In this document: positions 1 to 6,545 of the stretch, in pieces | Layout: each line of letters begins with the position of its first letter | How positions within the stretch are numbered: the stretch's first letter is position 1 | Source: Clostridia bacterium | GTDB taxonomy: Bacteria > Bacillota > Clostridia > Oscillospirales > Butyricicoccaceae | Direction of reading: 5' to 3' | Length of the DNA stretch: 10,779 nt | Assembly: GCA_017547995.1 (NCBI GenBank) | Contig: JAFYNW010000022.1 | Location: forward strand, 1 to 10,779 | Notes under the pieces: generated by a model | Databases searched by the model: none | What the model was told of the DNA's origin: nothing | The model's input: the letters and a program-made list of their open reading frames with translations, nothing else | Made by a program: the position numbers and the translations under genes

Positions 1-944
1 CCTGCTACTGCACAGCCGCAGAGAGCGGAAAGCTTGCCGGAATAGGACTTGATGTACATAGTTGTAAGGCAGGAAAGCATACCTGCGCGTACGATTTCTT
101 CTTCTGTCTTGCCGAGGCTCTTACCTGTGATAAATGCAGGCATCATAGCGAGAAGGCCGTGAGAGCCGGAGCCTGTAAGGCTCATTGCAGGCTTGCCAGC
201 GCCGGAAAGACGTGCTTCGATACCGCCGCATGCTGCGATTTCGGAGCTCTTCTGCCAGTTGTCAGAATATCTCTTGCCGCCGTTCTGTTCGATGAGAATC
301 TTTGTCATAGGAACGATATCCTTTTCGATACCTTCGTCGAGAAGAGCTGTATCCATGAGGAATGCTTCCTGAAGGAACATCATTTCTTCGATAGGACCGT
401 TAAGGCAGTAATCGTAGATTTCTCTGAATGTATAGTTGTTGATGCAGTCGTCAGCTGCAGCTGCTGCAGCTTCTTCATCATTTGTGAAGATAACTTCACC
501 ATTCTTCTTCATTTCAACGATGTTTGTGTGGCTGTTCTTTACTGTAACTTCGCCAACACCTGCATCTGTTGTAACCTTTGCATAGATATAGATCTTGGAA
601 TCGATACCGGAAAGTTCTGTATTTACCTTGCCTTCAGCGAGAAGCTGGCGAGCCTTTACCATATCTTCTTCTGTAATGCTTTCGATTACGAGAAGACCCT
701 TTGAGCTGTCGCCTGCAATCGCACCGATAGCAGCGGCATAATCCTTACCCATATCAGGTGTACCCGGAATAGGACATGTAAGAGCATTCTTGAAGATGCC
801 GGAGTTGAGGCTCATTTCAACCTTTTCAACCTTACCTGGCACGATATCTCTTGCTTTAGCACAAGCGTAGGCGATAGCGCCCGGTTCTGTGCAGCCAAAA
901 GCTGGCTTGATGTCATTCTTAACGAAAAGCGCTAAGTTTTTCAT
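1..944 (-). CDS. cyuA: L-cysteine desulfidase family protein (CyuA/YhaM-like), C-terminus cut by window edge
   Basis: The minus strand reads open for 314 codons from the ATG at 944 and leaves the window before any stop, so roughly the last quarter of a normal family member (about 430 residues) is missing. The protein starts MKNLALFVKNDIKPAFGCTE and matches the SDH-alpha/UPF0597 family, whose characterised members split L-cysteine into pyruvate, ammonia and sulfide with a [4Fe-4S] cluster in the cytoplasm. Visible marks are the N-terminal GCTEP motif with Cys18, the glycine-rich TGSGSHG segment in the distal part, and LSALCG with Cys309. Cys18 and Cys309 are the likely cluster ligands; a third ligand should lie beyond the edge. 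The start is supported by a purine-rich GTGGGG just upstream and by the motif sitting near the N-terminus as in the family. It has its own promoter and is divergent from nrdJ. An L-serine dehydratase-like activity is the main alternative. Confidence 0.85.
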   Translation of the reverse strand, partial: MKNLALFVKNDIKPAFGCTEPGAIAYACAKARDIVPGKVEKVEMSLNSGIFKNALTCPIPGTPDMGKDYAAAIGAIAGDSSKGLLVIESITEEDMVKARQLLAEGKVNTELSGIDSKIYIYAKVTTDAGVGEVTVKNSHTNIVEMKKNGEVIFTNDEEAAAAAADDCINNYTFREIYDYCLNGPIEEMMFLQEAFLMDTALLDEGIEKDIVPMTKILIEQNGGKRYSDNWQKSSEIAACGGIEARLSGAGKPAMSLTGSGSHGLLAMMPAFITGKSLGKTEEEIVRAGMLSCLTTMYIKSYSGKLSALCGCAVA

Positions 945-983
945 AACTTTACCCCACATAAATTAAAATATTTTATCTATTAT

Positions 984-1012
984 ATTATACATTAAAATTT
1001 TTTCATTTGCAA
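984..1012 (-). promoter_or_regulatory. Sigma-A-like promoter for the cysteine desulfidase-family gene
   Basis: On the minus strand a -35 TTGCAA (1012-1007) and a perfect -10 TATAAT (989-984) are separated by 17 bp. Transcription would start about 30 bases before the start codon, in a very AT-rich stretch. Seen directly; activity is inferred. Confidence 0.6.
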
Positions 1013-1200
1013 GGCAAAAATAGCACTTTTTTGCAATTTTTTTACAAAAAACAGCACCTACACGGTTGTGGATACTCTACCCTGAAAGGTGTGTTTCCCC
1101 AAAAAGTAAATGTGCATCACTTTACACCCTCCTTTCCGCTTTGTCAAGTAGAAAATCCCCTTGTAATTTTGTATATATTGCCAACGGGATTTACGCCCTT
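1013..1200. other. Non-coding spacer between divergent promoters, nothing recognised
   Basis: This middle part of the 432-base spacer holds T-rich tracts around 1027-1046 and no gene I can support. Short open frames on both strands here lack a ribosome binding site and recognisable protein character. No riboswitch-like conserved box was found. Confidence 0.5.
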
Positions 1201-1205
1201 TTCCC

Positions 1206-1234
1206 TTGACATTTCCCCTCGCACCCACTACAAT
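1206..1234 (+). promoter_or_regulatory. nrdJ promoter
   Basis: A perfect -35 TTGACA (1206-1211) and a near-perfect -10 TACAAT (1229-1234) have the ideal 17-bp spacing. The start point would be near 1241, giving a leader of about 135 bases before nrdJ. The first NrdR-like box overlaps the -10 hexamer, so a bound repressor would block polymerase directly. Confidence 0.75.
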
Positions 1235-1243
1235 ATATAGTGC
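1228..1243 (+). promoter_or_regulatory. NrdR-like box 1, over the nrdJ -10
   Basis: The 16 bases CTACAATATATAGTGC match 13 of 16 positions of the NrdR consensus as I recall it (acaCwATATaTwGtGt). A perfect inverted repeat, CACTA at 1226-1230 and TAGTG at 1238-1242, frames it. NrdR is the ATP-cone repressor of ribonucleotide reductase genes, so finding its box at the nrdJ promoter is expected from known biology. Confidence 0.75.
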
Positions 1244-1259
1244 AGACACTTATATGCAG

Positions 1260-1275
1260 TTACAACATTTAGTTT
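1260..1275 (+). promoter_or_regulatory. Degenerate NrdR-like box 2
   Basis: This site matches 11 of 16 consensus positions, with the CAACATTTAG core at 1263-1272. Its centre is exactly 32 bp from box 1 and 32 bp from box 3, about three helical turns, which is the spacing usual for paired NrdR boxes. The match alone is weak; the phasing is the reason to list it. Confidence 0.4.
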
Positions 1276-1291
1276 TCTGCATTGCACAGAA

Positions 1292-1307
1292 GCAATAGAT
1301 ATTGTGG
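1292..1307 (+). promoter_or_regulatory. NrdR-like box 3 in the nrdJ leader
   Basis: The site GCAATAGATATTGTGG matches 12 of 16 consensus positions and contains the inverted repeat CAATA (1293-1297) and TATTG (1300-1304). It lies about 50 bases downstream of the predicted transcription start, 64 bp from box 1. Confidence 0.55.
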
Positions 1308-1376
1308 GTGTGACGTTTATCTCCCACTTATCTCAACGGAAGTATATAACAACGATGACAATATAAAGGAGAAAAT

Positions 1377-3635
1377 ATGAACATAGGAACAAGCGGTCTT
1401 TCCGTTCTCAAAAAGCGCTATCTCATCAAGGACGAGATGGGCAACCCTACCGAAAACGTTGAAGATATGTTCAATCGTGTGGCGGACACTATCGCTTCTG
1501 CCGACGAAAAGTACGGCGGTGACGTCAAGAAATCTGCCGAAACCTTCTATAATATGATGACAGAGCTGGAGTTTCTGCCAAACTCCCCTACTCTTATGAA
1601 CGCAGGCCGTCTTCTCGGTCAGCTTTCCGCCTGCTTCGTCCTCCCTGTCGACGACAGCATGGAGGATATCTTCGAAGCCATCAAGAATGCTGCCCTCATC
1701 CACAAATCGGGCGGCGGCACAGGCTTTTCCTTCACACGTCTCCGTCAGAAGGGTGCACCCGTAAACTCCACAGGCGGTGTGGCAAGCGGTCCCGTTACCT
1801 TCATGAAGGTATTCAACTCTGCAACAGAGGCTGTCAAGCAGGGCGGCACACGCAGAGGCGCTAATATGGGTATGCTCCAGATTGACCATCCGGACATCCT
1901 TGAATTCATCGACTGCAAGGCAGACGGCAGCGAAATCACAAACTTCAACATCTCCGTTGCAGTGACAGAAAAGTTTATGGAAGCGGCTATAAAGGGCGAA
2001 AACTATGACCTTATCGACCCTCGCACAAAGGAAACTGTCGGTCAGCTCAACGCAAAGGAAGTATTTGATAAGATAGTCACAGCCGCTCACAAGAATGGCG
2101 AGCCTGGCATCGTATTCATCGACCGTCTCAACCGCGACAACGTTGTGCCGAATCAAGGCAAGATTGAAGCTACAAACCCATGCGGCGAGCAGCCTCTTCT
2201 CCCTTATGAAAGCTGTAACCTCGGCTCAATCAACCTTGTTGCTATGCTCAGGGAAACAGAAAACGGCCATGAAGTGGATTTTGAAAAGCTTGAGCGCGTG
2301 ACACGCAACGCTGTACACTTCCTCGACAACGTAATCGACGTAAACAACTACCCTCTTGAAGCCATCGGCAAGACTACACGCGACACAAGAAAAATCGGTC
2401 TCGGTGTAATGGGCTTTGCTGATATGCTTCTCCTTCTCGGCATTCCATACAACTCTGAAGAAGGCGTTGCTATGGCTGAAAAGGTTATGGGCTTTATCAA
2501 TAACACAGCCAAGGACGAAAGCAGAAAACTTGCTCAGGTCCGCGGTGCATTCCCACTCTTTGCTGAAAGCATCTATGCTGAAGGCGACCCTGTCAGAAAC
2601 GGCACAGTCACAACTATCGCCCCAACAGGCACACTTTCCATCATCGCAGGCGTTTCCTCCGGCGTTGAGCCTGTATTTGCTTACGTATTCATCCGTAACG
2701 TTATGGACGGCACAGAGTTTATCGAAGTAAACCCAATCCTCAAGAAGACTCTTCTCGACAGAGGCATCTATTCCGATGCTCTTATGAAGAAGATTTCAAG
2801 TGAAGGCTCTCTCGCTCACATCGACGAGATTCCAGAGGATATCAAGCGCGTATTCGTTTCCGCTCACGACGTAAGTCCTGAATGGCACATCAGAATGCAG
2901 GCGGCTTTCCAGAATAACATCGACAACGCGGTAAGCAAGACTGTAAACTTCGAAAGCTCGGCTACAAAGGAAGACGTTGAGGAGGTTTACCTCCTCGCTT
3001 ACAAGCTTGGCTGCAAGGGTGTCACAATCTATCGTGACGGCAGCCGTATGGGTCAGGTGCTCAACGTGGGCAAGGTCAACAACGGTGAAAAGGCTGAATC
3101 CGAAGCTCCTCCTTACGGCAGTATCGTGCCTCGCTCCCGTCCTGTCATCACTCAGGGCTACACAGAGCGTGTGAAAATCGGCTGCGGCAAGCTTTACATC
3201 ACAGTAAATTACGATGAAAACGGCATTTGCGAGGTCTTCACAAGCACAGGCAGACACGGCGGCTGTCCATCCCAGTCGGAGGCTATCAGCCGTCTGACCT
3301 CCATCGCACTCCGCTCGGGCGTTGATATCAATTCCATTCTCGAGCAGCTTCGAGGCATCCGTTGTCCTTCCACAATCCGTCATCACGATATGTGCGTAAC
3401 AAGCTGTCCTGACGCTATCGCAAAGACAATCGAAAAGGTTATGAAGATGCACGATGCAGCTCAGGCAATCAAGGCTGAAGCTGAAAAGCCTGCTCCTGCC
3501 CCTGCACCAAAGCCACAGGCTAAGGCTGACGAGGACAAGCATACCATGATGTATTGTCCTGAATGCGGCGAGAAAATCGAGCACGCAGGCGGATGCGTAA
3601 TCTGCCCTAACTGCGGCTATTCCAAATGCGGATAA
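1377..3635 (+). CDS. nrdJ: Adenosylcobalamin-dependent (class II) ribonucleoside-diphosphate reductase NrdJ
   Basis: The 752-residue protein reduces ribonucleotides to deoxyribonucleotides using a cobalamin-generated thiyl radical, in the cytoplasm and without oxygen. The active-site block NPCGEQPLLPYESCNLGS (267-284) gives Asn267, the thiyl Cys269 and Glu271; Cys280 lies 11 residues on and would pair with Cys86 in SACFV as the redox couple, as in known class II enzymes. APTGTLSIIAG (415-425) is the phosphate-binding loop. No N-terminal ATP-cone is present: the catalytic N-domain begins at about residue 8. Residues about 580-685 form a TSCPD-type domain containing the TSCPDA motif (675-680). 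A proline/alanine linker (704-714) leads to a cysteine tail with CPEC (727-730), CVICPNC (740-746) and a terminal CG, which fits a zinc ribbon and disulfide-shuttling tail. AAAGGAG at 1365-1371, five bases before ATG, fixes the start. It is alone between its own promoter and a terminator and is probably NrdR-regulated. Confidence 0.97.
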   Translation: MNIGTSGLSVLKKRYLIKDEMGNPTENVEDMFNRVADTIASADEKYGGDVKKSAETFYNMMTELEFLPNSPTLMNAGRLLGQLSACFVLPVDDSMEDIFEAIKNAALIHKSGGGTGFSFTRLRQKGAPVNSTGGVASGPVTFMKVFNSATEAVKQGGTRRGANMGMLQIDHPDILEFIDCKADGSEITNFNISVAVTEKFMEAAIKGENYDLIDPRTKETVGQLNAKEVFDKIVTAAHKNGEPGIVFIDRLNRDNVVPNQGKIEATNPCGEQPLLPYESCNLGSINLVAMLRETENGHEVDFEKLERVTRNAVHFLDNVIDVNNYPLEAIGKTTRDTRKIGLGVMGFADMLLLLGIPYNSEEGVAMAEKVMGFINNTAKDESRKLAQVRGAFPLFAESIYAEGDPVRNGTVTTIAPTGTLSIIAGVSSGVEPVFAYVFIRNVMDGTEFIEVNPILKKTLLDRGIYSDALMKKISSEGSLAHIDEIPEDIKRVFVSAHDVSPEWHIRMQAAFQNNIDNAVSKTVNFESSATKEDVEEVYLLAYKLGCKGVTIYRDGSRMGQVLNVGKVNNGEKAESEAPPYGSIVPRSRPVITQGYTERVKIGCGKLYITVNYDENGICEVFTSTGRHGGCPSQSEAISRLTSIALRSGVDINSILEQLRGIRCPSTIRHHDMCVTSCPDAIAKTIEKVMKMHDAAQAIKAEAEKPAPAPAPKPQAKADEDKHTMMYCPECGEKIEHAGGCVICPNCGYSKCG

Positions 3636-3642
3636 AGTATAA

Positions 3643-3670
3643 AAAAAGCCATCCATAAGGGTGGCTTTTT
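3643..3670 (+). terminator. Rho-independent terminator after nrdJ
   Basis: A 12-bp stem (3643-3654 with 3659-3670) closes an ATAA loop, with one T·G wobble and T-rich 3' arm. It begins seven bases after the nrdJ stop. The A-rich 5' arm would let it act in both directions. Its core is almost identical to that of the terminator at 10112. Confidence 0.88.
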
Positions 3671-3876
3671 GAAGTTATAAGTAAGAGTGAATAGTGAAAA
3701 AGTGCGGTGTGCTCTGCACGGATTAAACAGGTTTCTTAAGCAATTTACGTCTGCATTTTAATGATTTTGAGTAATATTCAACTGTTATATTACAATTCGT
3801 AATCGCAAATAAAAATATTTTTCGATTTTTGTCCCATTTTTGCGCGTTGAATTGTCTTATATACAGAAGAAACTAT
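3671..3876. other. AT-rich spacer with a possible weak promoter
   Basis: No gene is supported here. A TTGAGT (3767-3772) and TACAAT (3791-3796) pair with 18-bp spacing could be the promoter for the downstream 162-aa gene. The -10 sits inside a small inverted repeat, ATTAC (3789-3793) and GTAAT (3799-3803). Degenerate AGTGA-like repeats lie near 3685-3705. Weak evidence. Confidence 0.3.
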
Positions 3877-3928
3877 TGCAGGGGCAAATCACGATTTGCC
3901 CGCGGGACATTCGTGAATGTCCTCTGCA
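3877..3928 (+). repeat. Two-hairpin palindromic repeat, copy A
   Basis: The ends TGCAGGGG and CCTCTGCA pair with each other around two internal hairpins: stem 3882-3889/3894-3901 and stem 3905-3912/3915-3922, joined by a GCG linker. It has the same plan as copy B (7314-7365). Its 3' end lies directly before the Shine-Dalgarno of the next gene. Confidence 0.8.
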
Positions 3929-3944
3929 TGAAAGGAGCGGTAGT

Positions 3945-4433
3945 ATGAAAAAATATCTTACAAAGCAGATATTGCTGACAATACTTTCGGTCATCGGTGT
4001 ATTTGCTTTGTTTGCTTTTCTTTTCGGTCAATATGTGCTTATCGAAGATGACTTTTTCCTTGACGGCGAGGTAGCTTTTGTTGTTCGCTCTCTCGATGGT
4101 AACAGCAGAGTTTATGCAACCGAAGAACAAAGCGACCTTGTCAGAGAATGGCTGACTACCCTCGAAAAAATAAACGATACATACCGAGATGACGTTTTTG
4201 TTTTCAATTCTCCCGTTATCCGCATAAAAACAAACGATTCGACAATTTTTCTCGATGATTTCAACGATGATATTATAGTATACATTACAACAGACGGAAT
4301 AACCGAAGGTGCTCTGCAGAAATCTGTAACAGCAAGATCAAATGACAAAGAATTGACACAACGCATATTTGAAATATGTCGCAAAGCAATGAAAGGCGCC
4401 CAATCAACATCCGACCCTGTATGGCTGGAGTAG
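3945..4433 (+). CDS. Hypothetical membrane-anchored protein, 162 aa
   Basis: I do not recognise the family. The protein starts with a short basic stretch (MKKYLTKQ) and one hydrophobic segment at about 9-28, then a mainly acidic, beta-rich soluble part (about 33-150), so it looks like a single-pass protein with an extracytoplasmic domain; an uncleaved signal anchor is more likely than a lipoprotein because no lipobox cysteine is seen. A VFNSPVIRIKTNDSTIFLDD segment (86-105) suggests alternating beta strands. The start at 3945 is chosen over the earlier in-frame ATG at 3840 because GAAAGGAG lies at 3930-3937, the hydrophobic anchor then falls at the N-terminus, and the earlier start would translate the palindromic repeat. 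Codon use is more AT-rich than in nrdJ or dsdA, pointing to low expression or a different origin. It stands alone, convergent with the LtaS-like gene. Confidence 0.75.
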   Translation: MKKYLTKQILLTILSVIGVFALFAFLFGQYVLIEDDFFLDGEVAFVVRSLDGNSRVYATEEQSDLVREWLTTLEKINDTYRDDVFVFNSPVIRIKTNDSTIFLDDFNDDIIVYITTDGITEGALQKSVTARSNDKELTQRIFEICRKAMKGAQSTSDPVWLE

Positions 4434-4443
4434 AGATCTTAAA

Positions 4444-4494
4444 CACCTCATCCACCATCTTCGATGGTCCCCCTTCCCCTCAAGTGGAAGGCTT
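4444..4494 (+). repeat. Second intergenic hairpin repeat (CACCTCATCC type)
   Basis: A CACCTCATCC lead is followed by stem-loop ACCATC/GATGGT (4454-4459 and 4463-4468) and by CCTTCC/GGAAGG (4472-4477 and 4486-4491), closing with CTT. I recall closely similar CCTCATCC...CCTTCCCCTCAAG...GGAAGGCTT elements dispersed in gut Clostridia genomes, but that recollection was not searched here. Only one copy is in this window. Confidence 0.5.
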
Positions 4495-4503
4495 AATAAT
4501 GCA

Positions 4504-4530
4504 AAAAACCACCCTTGATGGGTGGTTTTT
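4504..4530. terminator. Bidirectional terminator between convergent genes
   Basis: An 11-bp perfect stem (4504-4514 with 4520-4530) closes a TTGAT loop, with an A-run on the left and a T-run on the right. It therefore can end both the 162-aa gene on the plus strand and the LtaS-like gene on the minus strand, whose stop is only four bases away. Confidence 0.88.
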
Positions 4531-4533
4531 GTT

Positions 4534-6372
4534 TTACTTCATTGCGTCTTTTCTTAAATAATATCTTACGATTCTGTTTTCGCCCAGCATTTTTTCTGCC
4601 TTTTCGGAAACCTCTCCAACAAGCTGACCGTTTTCGACGCGTCTGCCCGTTGTATGTGTCACAGGGAGGACTTCCTTCAGCTCACCGAGCATCTTATTAT
4701 ACGCAGGGCCTTCGATATCCATAAGCTCAAACAGCTCACTCATAAGATAGCAAGGGCTGATTGGCTCGCCTTCGCCCCTGATATCGCCATACCGAGCCTT
4801 CGCCGCGTCATTCGCCCAGATAATATACGGTGTGGAATAATAATTAAAGAAAGCCTCGTCGCTTTCGCCGAGAATATCCACGCCCATTTCGATATAGACA
4901 GAGTTGCCGTCGCCAAGCCATGGATTATGGTCGCCGAAAAGCACCACAAAGATTGGCTCACTTTCCTCGTTGAGAGTATCGAGCATGGTCTTCAATTCCT
5001 TCTGCGTATCCTTGATACCGCCGAGGTAATTATTGAGAATATCGCGGCTTTCGTCGGAAATGCCCTCGTTGAGAATATGGTTGTCGCCATAATAAAGCTT
5101 GCCGATTTCATAAGGGCCGTGATTCTGATAGGTTACGCTGAAATTGAAATAAGGGCCTTCGTCCTTGTGTTCCTCGTAATTTGCGATAATATCAGGGAAA
5201 AGCACGCTGTCAGGCGCAACGTTGTTGTCATAGATATACTTGAAGTGATTTTCTGTGAAGAAATAACGGTCGAAACCGAGGTTTATATTGGCATTGAGGC
5301 GGTTATAGAACCATTCATAGCCAGGGTGTGCGCCCTCTGTCACGTAGCCGTTGTCACGCAGATAATGCACGTATGACCAGGATGGCGTACGGAATGAGCC
5401 GAGGGATGAGAAGCCTGTGAGGAAGCATCTTTCTGTGTCGATTGTGCCGCCTGCGAAGATATTTGTCACAAGCTCACCGCTGTAATTCTCTGCCTTGAGC
5501 TCGTGCCAGACCTCGTAGACCTCAGGGTTGATTTCGAGAGAATCAAACTTTGTAAGGTCATTGAAGGCCTCAAGCATAATGCCGATGATGTGAGGCTTTT
5601 TGTCCTCAGGCATAGCATCGTCACCATATTTATCGAGAAGAGCGAGAGCCGCTTCCTCGCTGTATCCTTCAGGGGCGGGGTCGCTCATCTTTGTGATACT
5701 GTTGAAGAATGGATAGACAAAGCCGCGGGAGATATAGCGCTGAGTATCCGACCAGATATTGATAAGGCCGTTGTTTTCAACCTTGAGATAGACGCTGTCG
5801 CTGAGATAATATTTTGGGAAGAAAGTAAAGCCGACGACAGCAAGAAGAATGAGGGCGGCAATTCTCGTCTTATATGCCTTCATTTTGCCGGGACAGAGGA
5901 AATAAAGCGCGATTGTACCGAGCACAACACACGCGCCGAAAATCACAACGCGAGGAGCGAATTCGAGAGTGTAATTACCCTTTGTGATGTTGACCATTTC
6001 TGTGAAAAGCTTGAGGTCTTCAAAATAGAGCGGGTCATTGCGGAGGGCAAGCTTATAATAGTTTACGCCCGAGCCGAAGAAGATTATTGCCGACGGGATA
6101 AAAAACGCGAGCCACGCTCTGCCGATGAGCAGATAGCTGACAAGCAGGATGAATACCACAGGCGCAAGATTGAGCGCAATCAGCATAGGAATCTTAAAAT
6201 AGCTGACCAGCATCGGGATGCCGAAGTTTGCCGATGCCACAACGAGAGTGCACAAGCCGACGCAGACGGCGGCAAGCACCATCATTATAATATGATATGC
6301 CCACAAAAGACCGGCATTTTTCTTGTTGCAAGCCGGGTCGAGAGCCTTTATCTTCAGATTTTTCTTTTTCAT
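4534..6372 (-). CDS. LTA synthase family protein (membrane phosphoglycerol transferase, sulfatase fold)
   Basis: At 612 residues it has the LtaS plan: about five membrane helices in residues 22-185 followed by an extracellular sulfatase-type domain from about 258 to 560. LtaS-type enzymes move glycerol phosphate from phosphatidylglycerol to a growing lipoteichoic acid chain on the outer face of the membrane. Catalytic marks are Glu268 in IMLEAF, the nucleophile candidate Thr310 in AGGTIDTE, His349 in GAHPGYEWFYNR, His418 in YQNHGPY, and the metal ligands Asp481 and His482 in FGDHNPW. The segment after the nucleophile reads ERCFLTG rather than the more common EFE-LTG, a modest divergence. GGAG about ten bases before the ATG serves as ribosome binding site. 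It is a single gene with its own promoter and no lipid-anchor genes beside it, so whether it makes LTA, primes it, or decorates another polymer is not decided by the sequence. Confidence 0.9.
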   Translation of the reverse strand: MKKKNLKIKALDPACNKKNAGLLWAYHIIMMVLAAVCVGLCTLVVASANFGIPMLVSYFKIPMLIALNLAPVVFILLVSYLLIGRAWLAFFIPSAIIFFGSGVNYYKLALRNDPLYFEDLKLFTEMVNITKGNYTLEFAPRVVIFGACVVLGTIALYFLCPGKMKAYKTRIAALILLAVVGFTFFPKYYLSDSVYLKVENNGLINIWSDTQRYISRGFVYPFFNSITKMSDPAPEGYSEEAALALLDKYGDDAMPEDKKPHIIGIMLEAFNDLTKFDSLEINPEVYEVWHELKAENYSGELVTNIFAGGTIDTERCFLTGFSSLGSFRTPSWSYVHYLRDNGYVTEGAHPGYEWFYNRLNANINLGFDRYFFTENHFKYIYDNNVAPDSVLFPDIIANYEEHKDEGPYFNFSVTYQNHGPYEIGKLYYGDNHILNEGISDESRDILNNYLGGIKDTQKELKTMLDTLNEESEPIFVVLFGDHNPWLGDGNSVYIEMGVDILGESDEAFFNYYSTPYIIWANDAAKARYGDIRGEGEPISPCYLMSELFELMDIEGPAYNKMLGELKEVLPVTHTTGRRVENGQLVGEVSEKAEKMLGENRIVRYYLRKDAMK

Positions 6373-6416
6373 TTTATAAGTATCTCCATTTTTCTTGAAA
6401 ATAACGCATATTTACC

Positions 6417-6445
6417 ATTATATAAATAATAGCATATTATGACAA
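6417..6445 (-). promoter_or_regulatory. Promoter of the LtaS-like gene
   Basis: On the minus strand TTGTCA (6445-6440) and TATAAT (6422-6417) stand 17 bp apart, about 45 bases before the start codon. A second, overlapping TTGAAA/TATTAT pair lies slightly upstream. Confidence 0.65.
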
Positions 6446-6469
6446 TAATTTCAAGTGAGCACTGCTTCA

Positions 6470-6498
6470 TTGACATACGTCCCGTACGTTGATATAAT
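6470..6498 (+). promoter_or_regulatory. Full-consensus promoter of the GNAT gene
   Basis: TTGACA (6470-6475) and TATAAT (6493-6498) are both perfect and 17 bp apart. Three TACGT copies (6476-6480, 6485-6489, 6502-6506) lie in the spacer and just after the -10, which may be operator sequence. Confidence 0.8.
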
Positions 6499-6545
6499 AT
6501 ATACGTAATTTCTGCCAGACATCGTGCAGTTATCGGGAGGACACT

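Noticed and set aside
159..704. Plus-strand open frame over the cysteine desulfidase-family gene
   Set aside because: The minus strand encodes a clear family protein with GCTEP and LSALCG motifs; the plus-strand product is low-complexity cysteine/histidine-rich text without a ribosome binding site.
1007..1249. Short open frames on both strands in the nrdJ upstream spacer
   Set aside because: They overlap the nrdJ promoter and first NrdR-like box, have no ribosome binding site, and look like random AT-rich translation.
1241..1376. Adenosylcobalamin riboswitch in the nrdJ leader
   Set aside because: The leader is only about 135 bases and I see no B12-box-like element; a B12-using enzyme would also not be expected to be switched off by its own cofactor.
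1317..2156. Long open frame antisense to the 5' part of nrdJ (279 codons)
   Set aside because: It mirrors the strongly biased codons of nrdJ, which rarely uses TTA, CTA or TCA, so the opposite strand lacks stops. It has no family features, is cysteine-rich in a random way, and nrdJ is certain.
2796..3656. Long open frame antisense to the 3' part of nrdJ (286 codons)
   Set aside because: Same codon-bias artefact; it also runs across the nrdJ terminator and has no recognisable domain.
3840..3944. Earlier start for the 162-aa protein at 3840
   Set aside because: It would translate the palindromic repeat and bury the hydrophobic anchor internally; no Shine-Dalgarno precedes 3840, while GAAAGGAG precedes 3945.
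5503..6429. 308-codon plus-strand frame, and 240 codons at 4654-5376, over the LtaS-like gene
   Set aside because: Both are shadows of a gene with intact catalytic residues and membrane helices on the minus strand.
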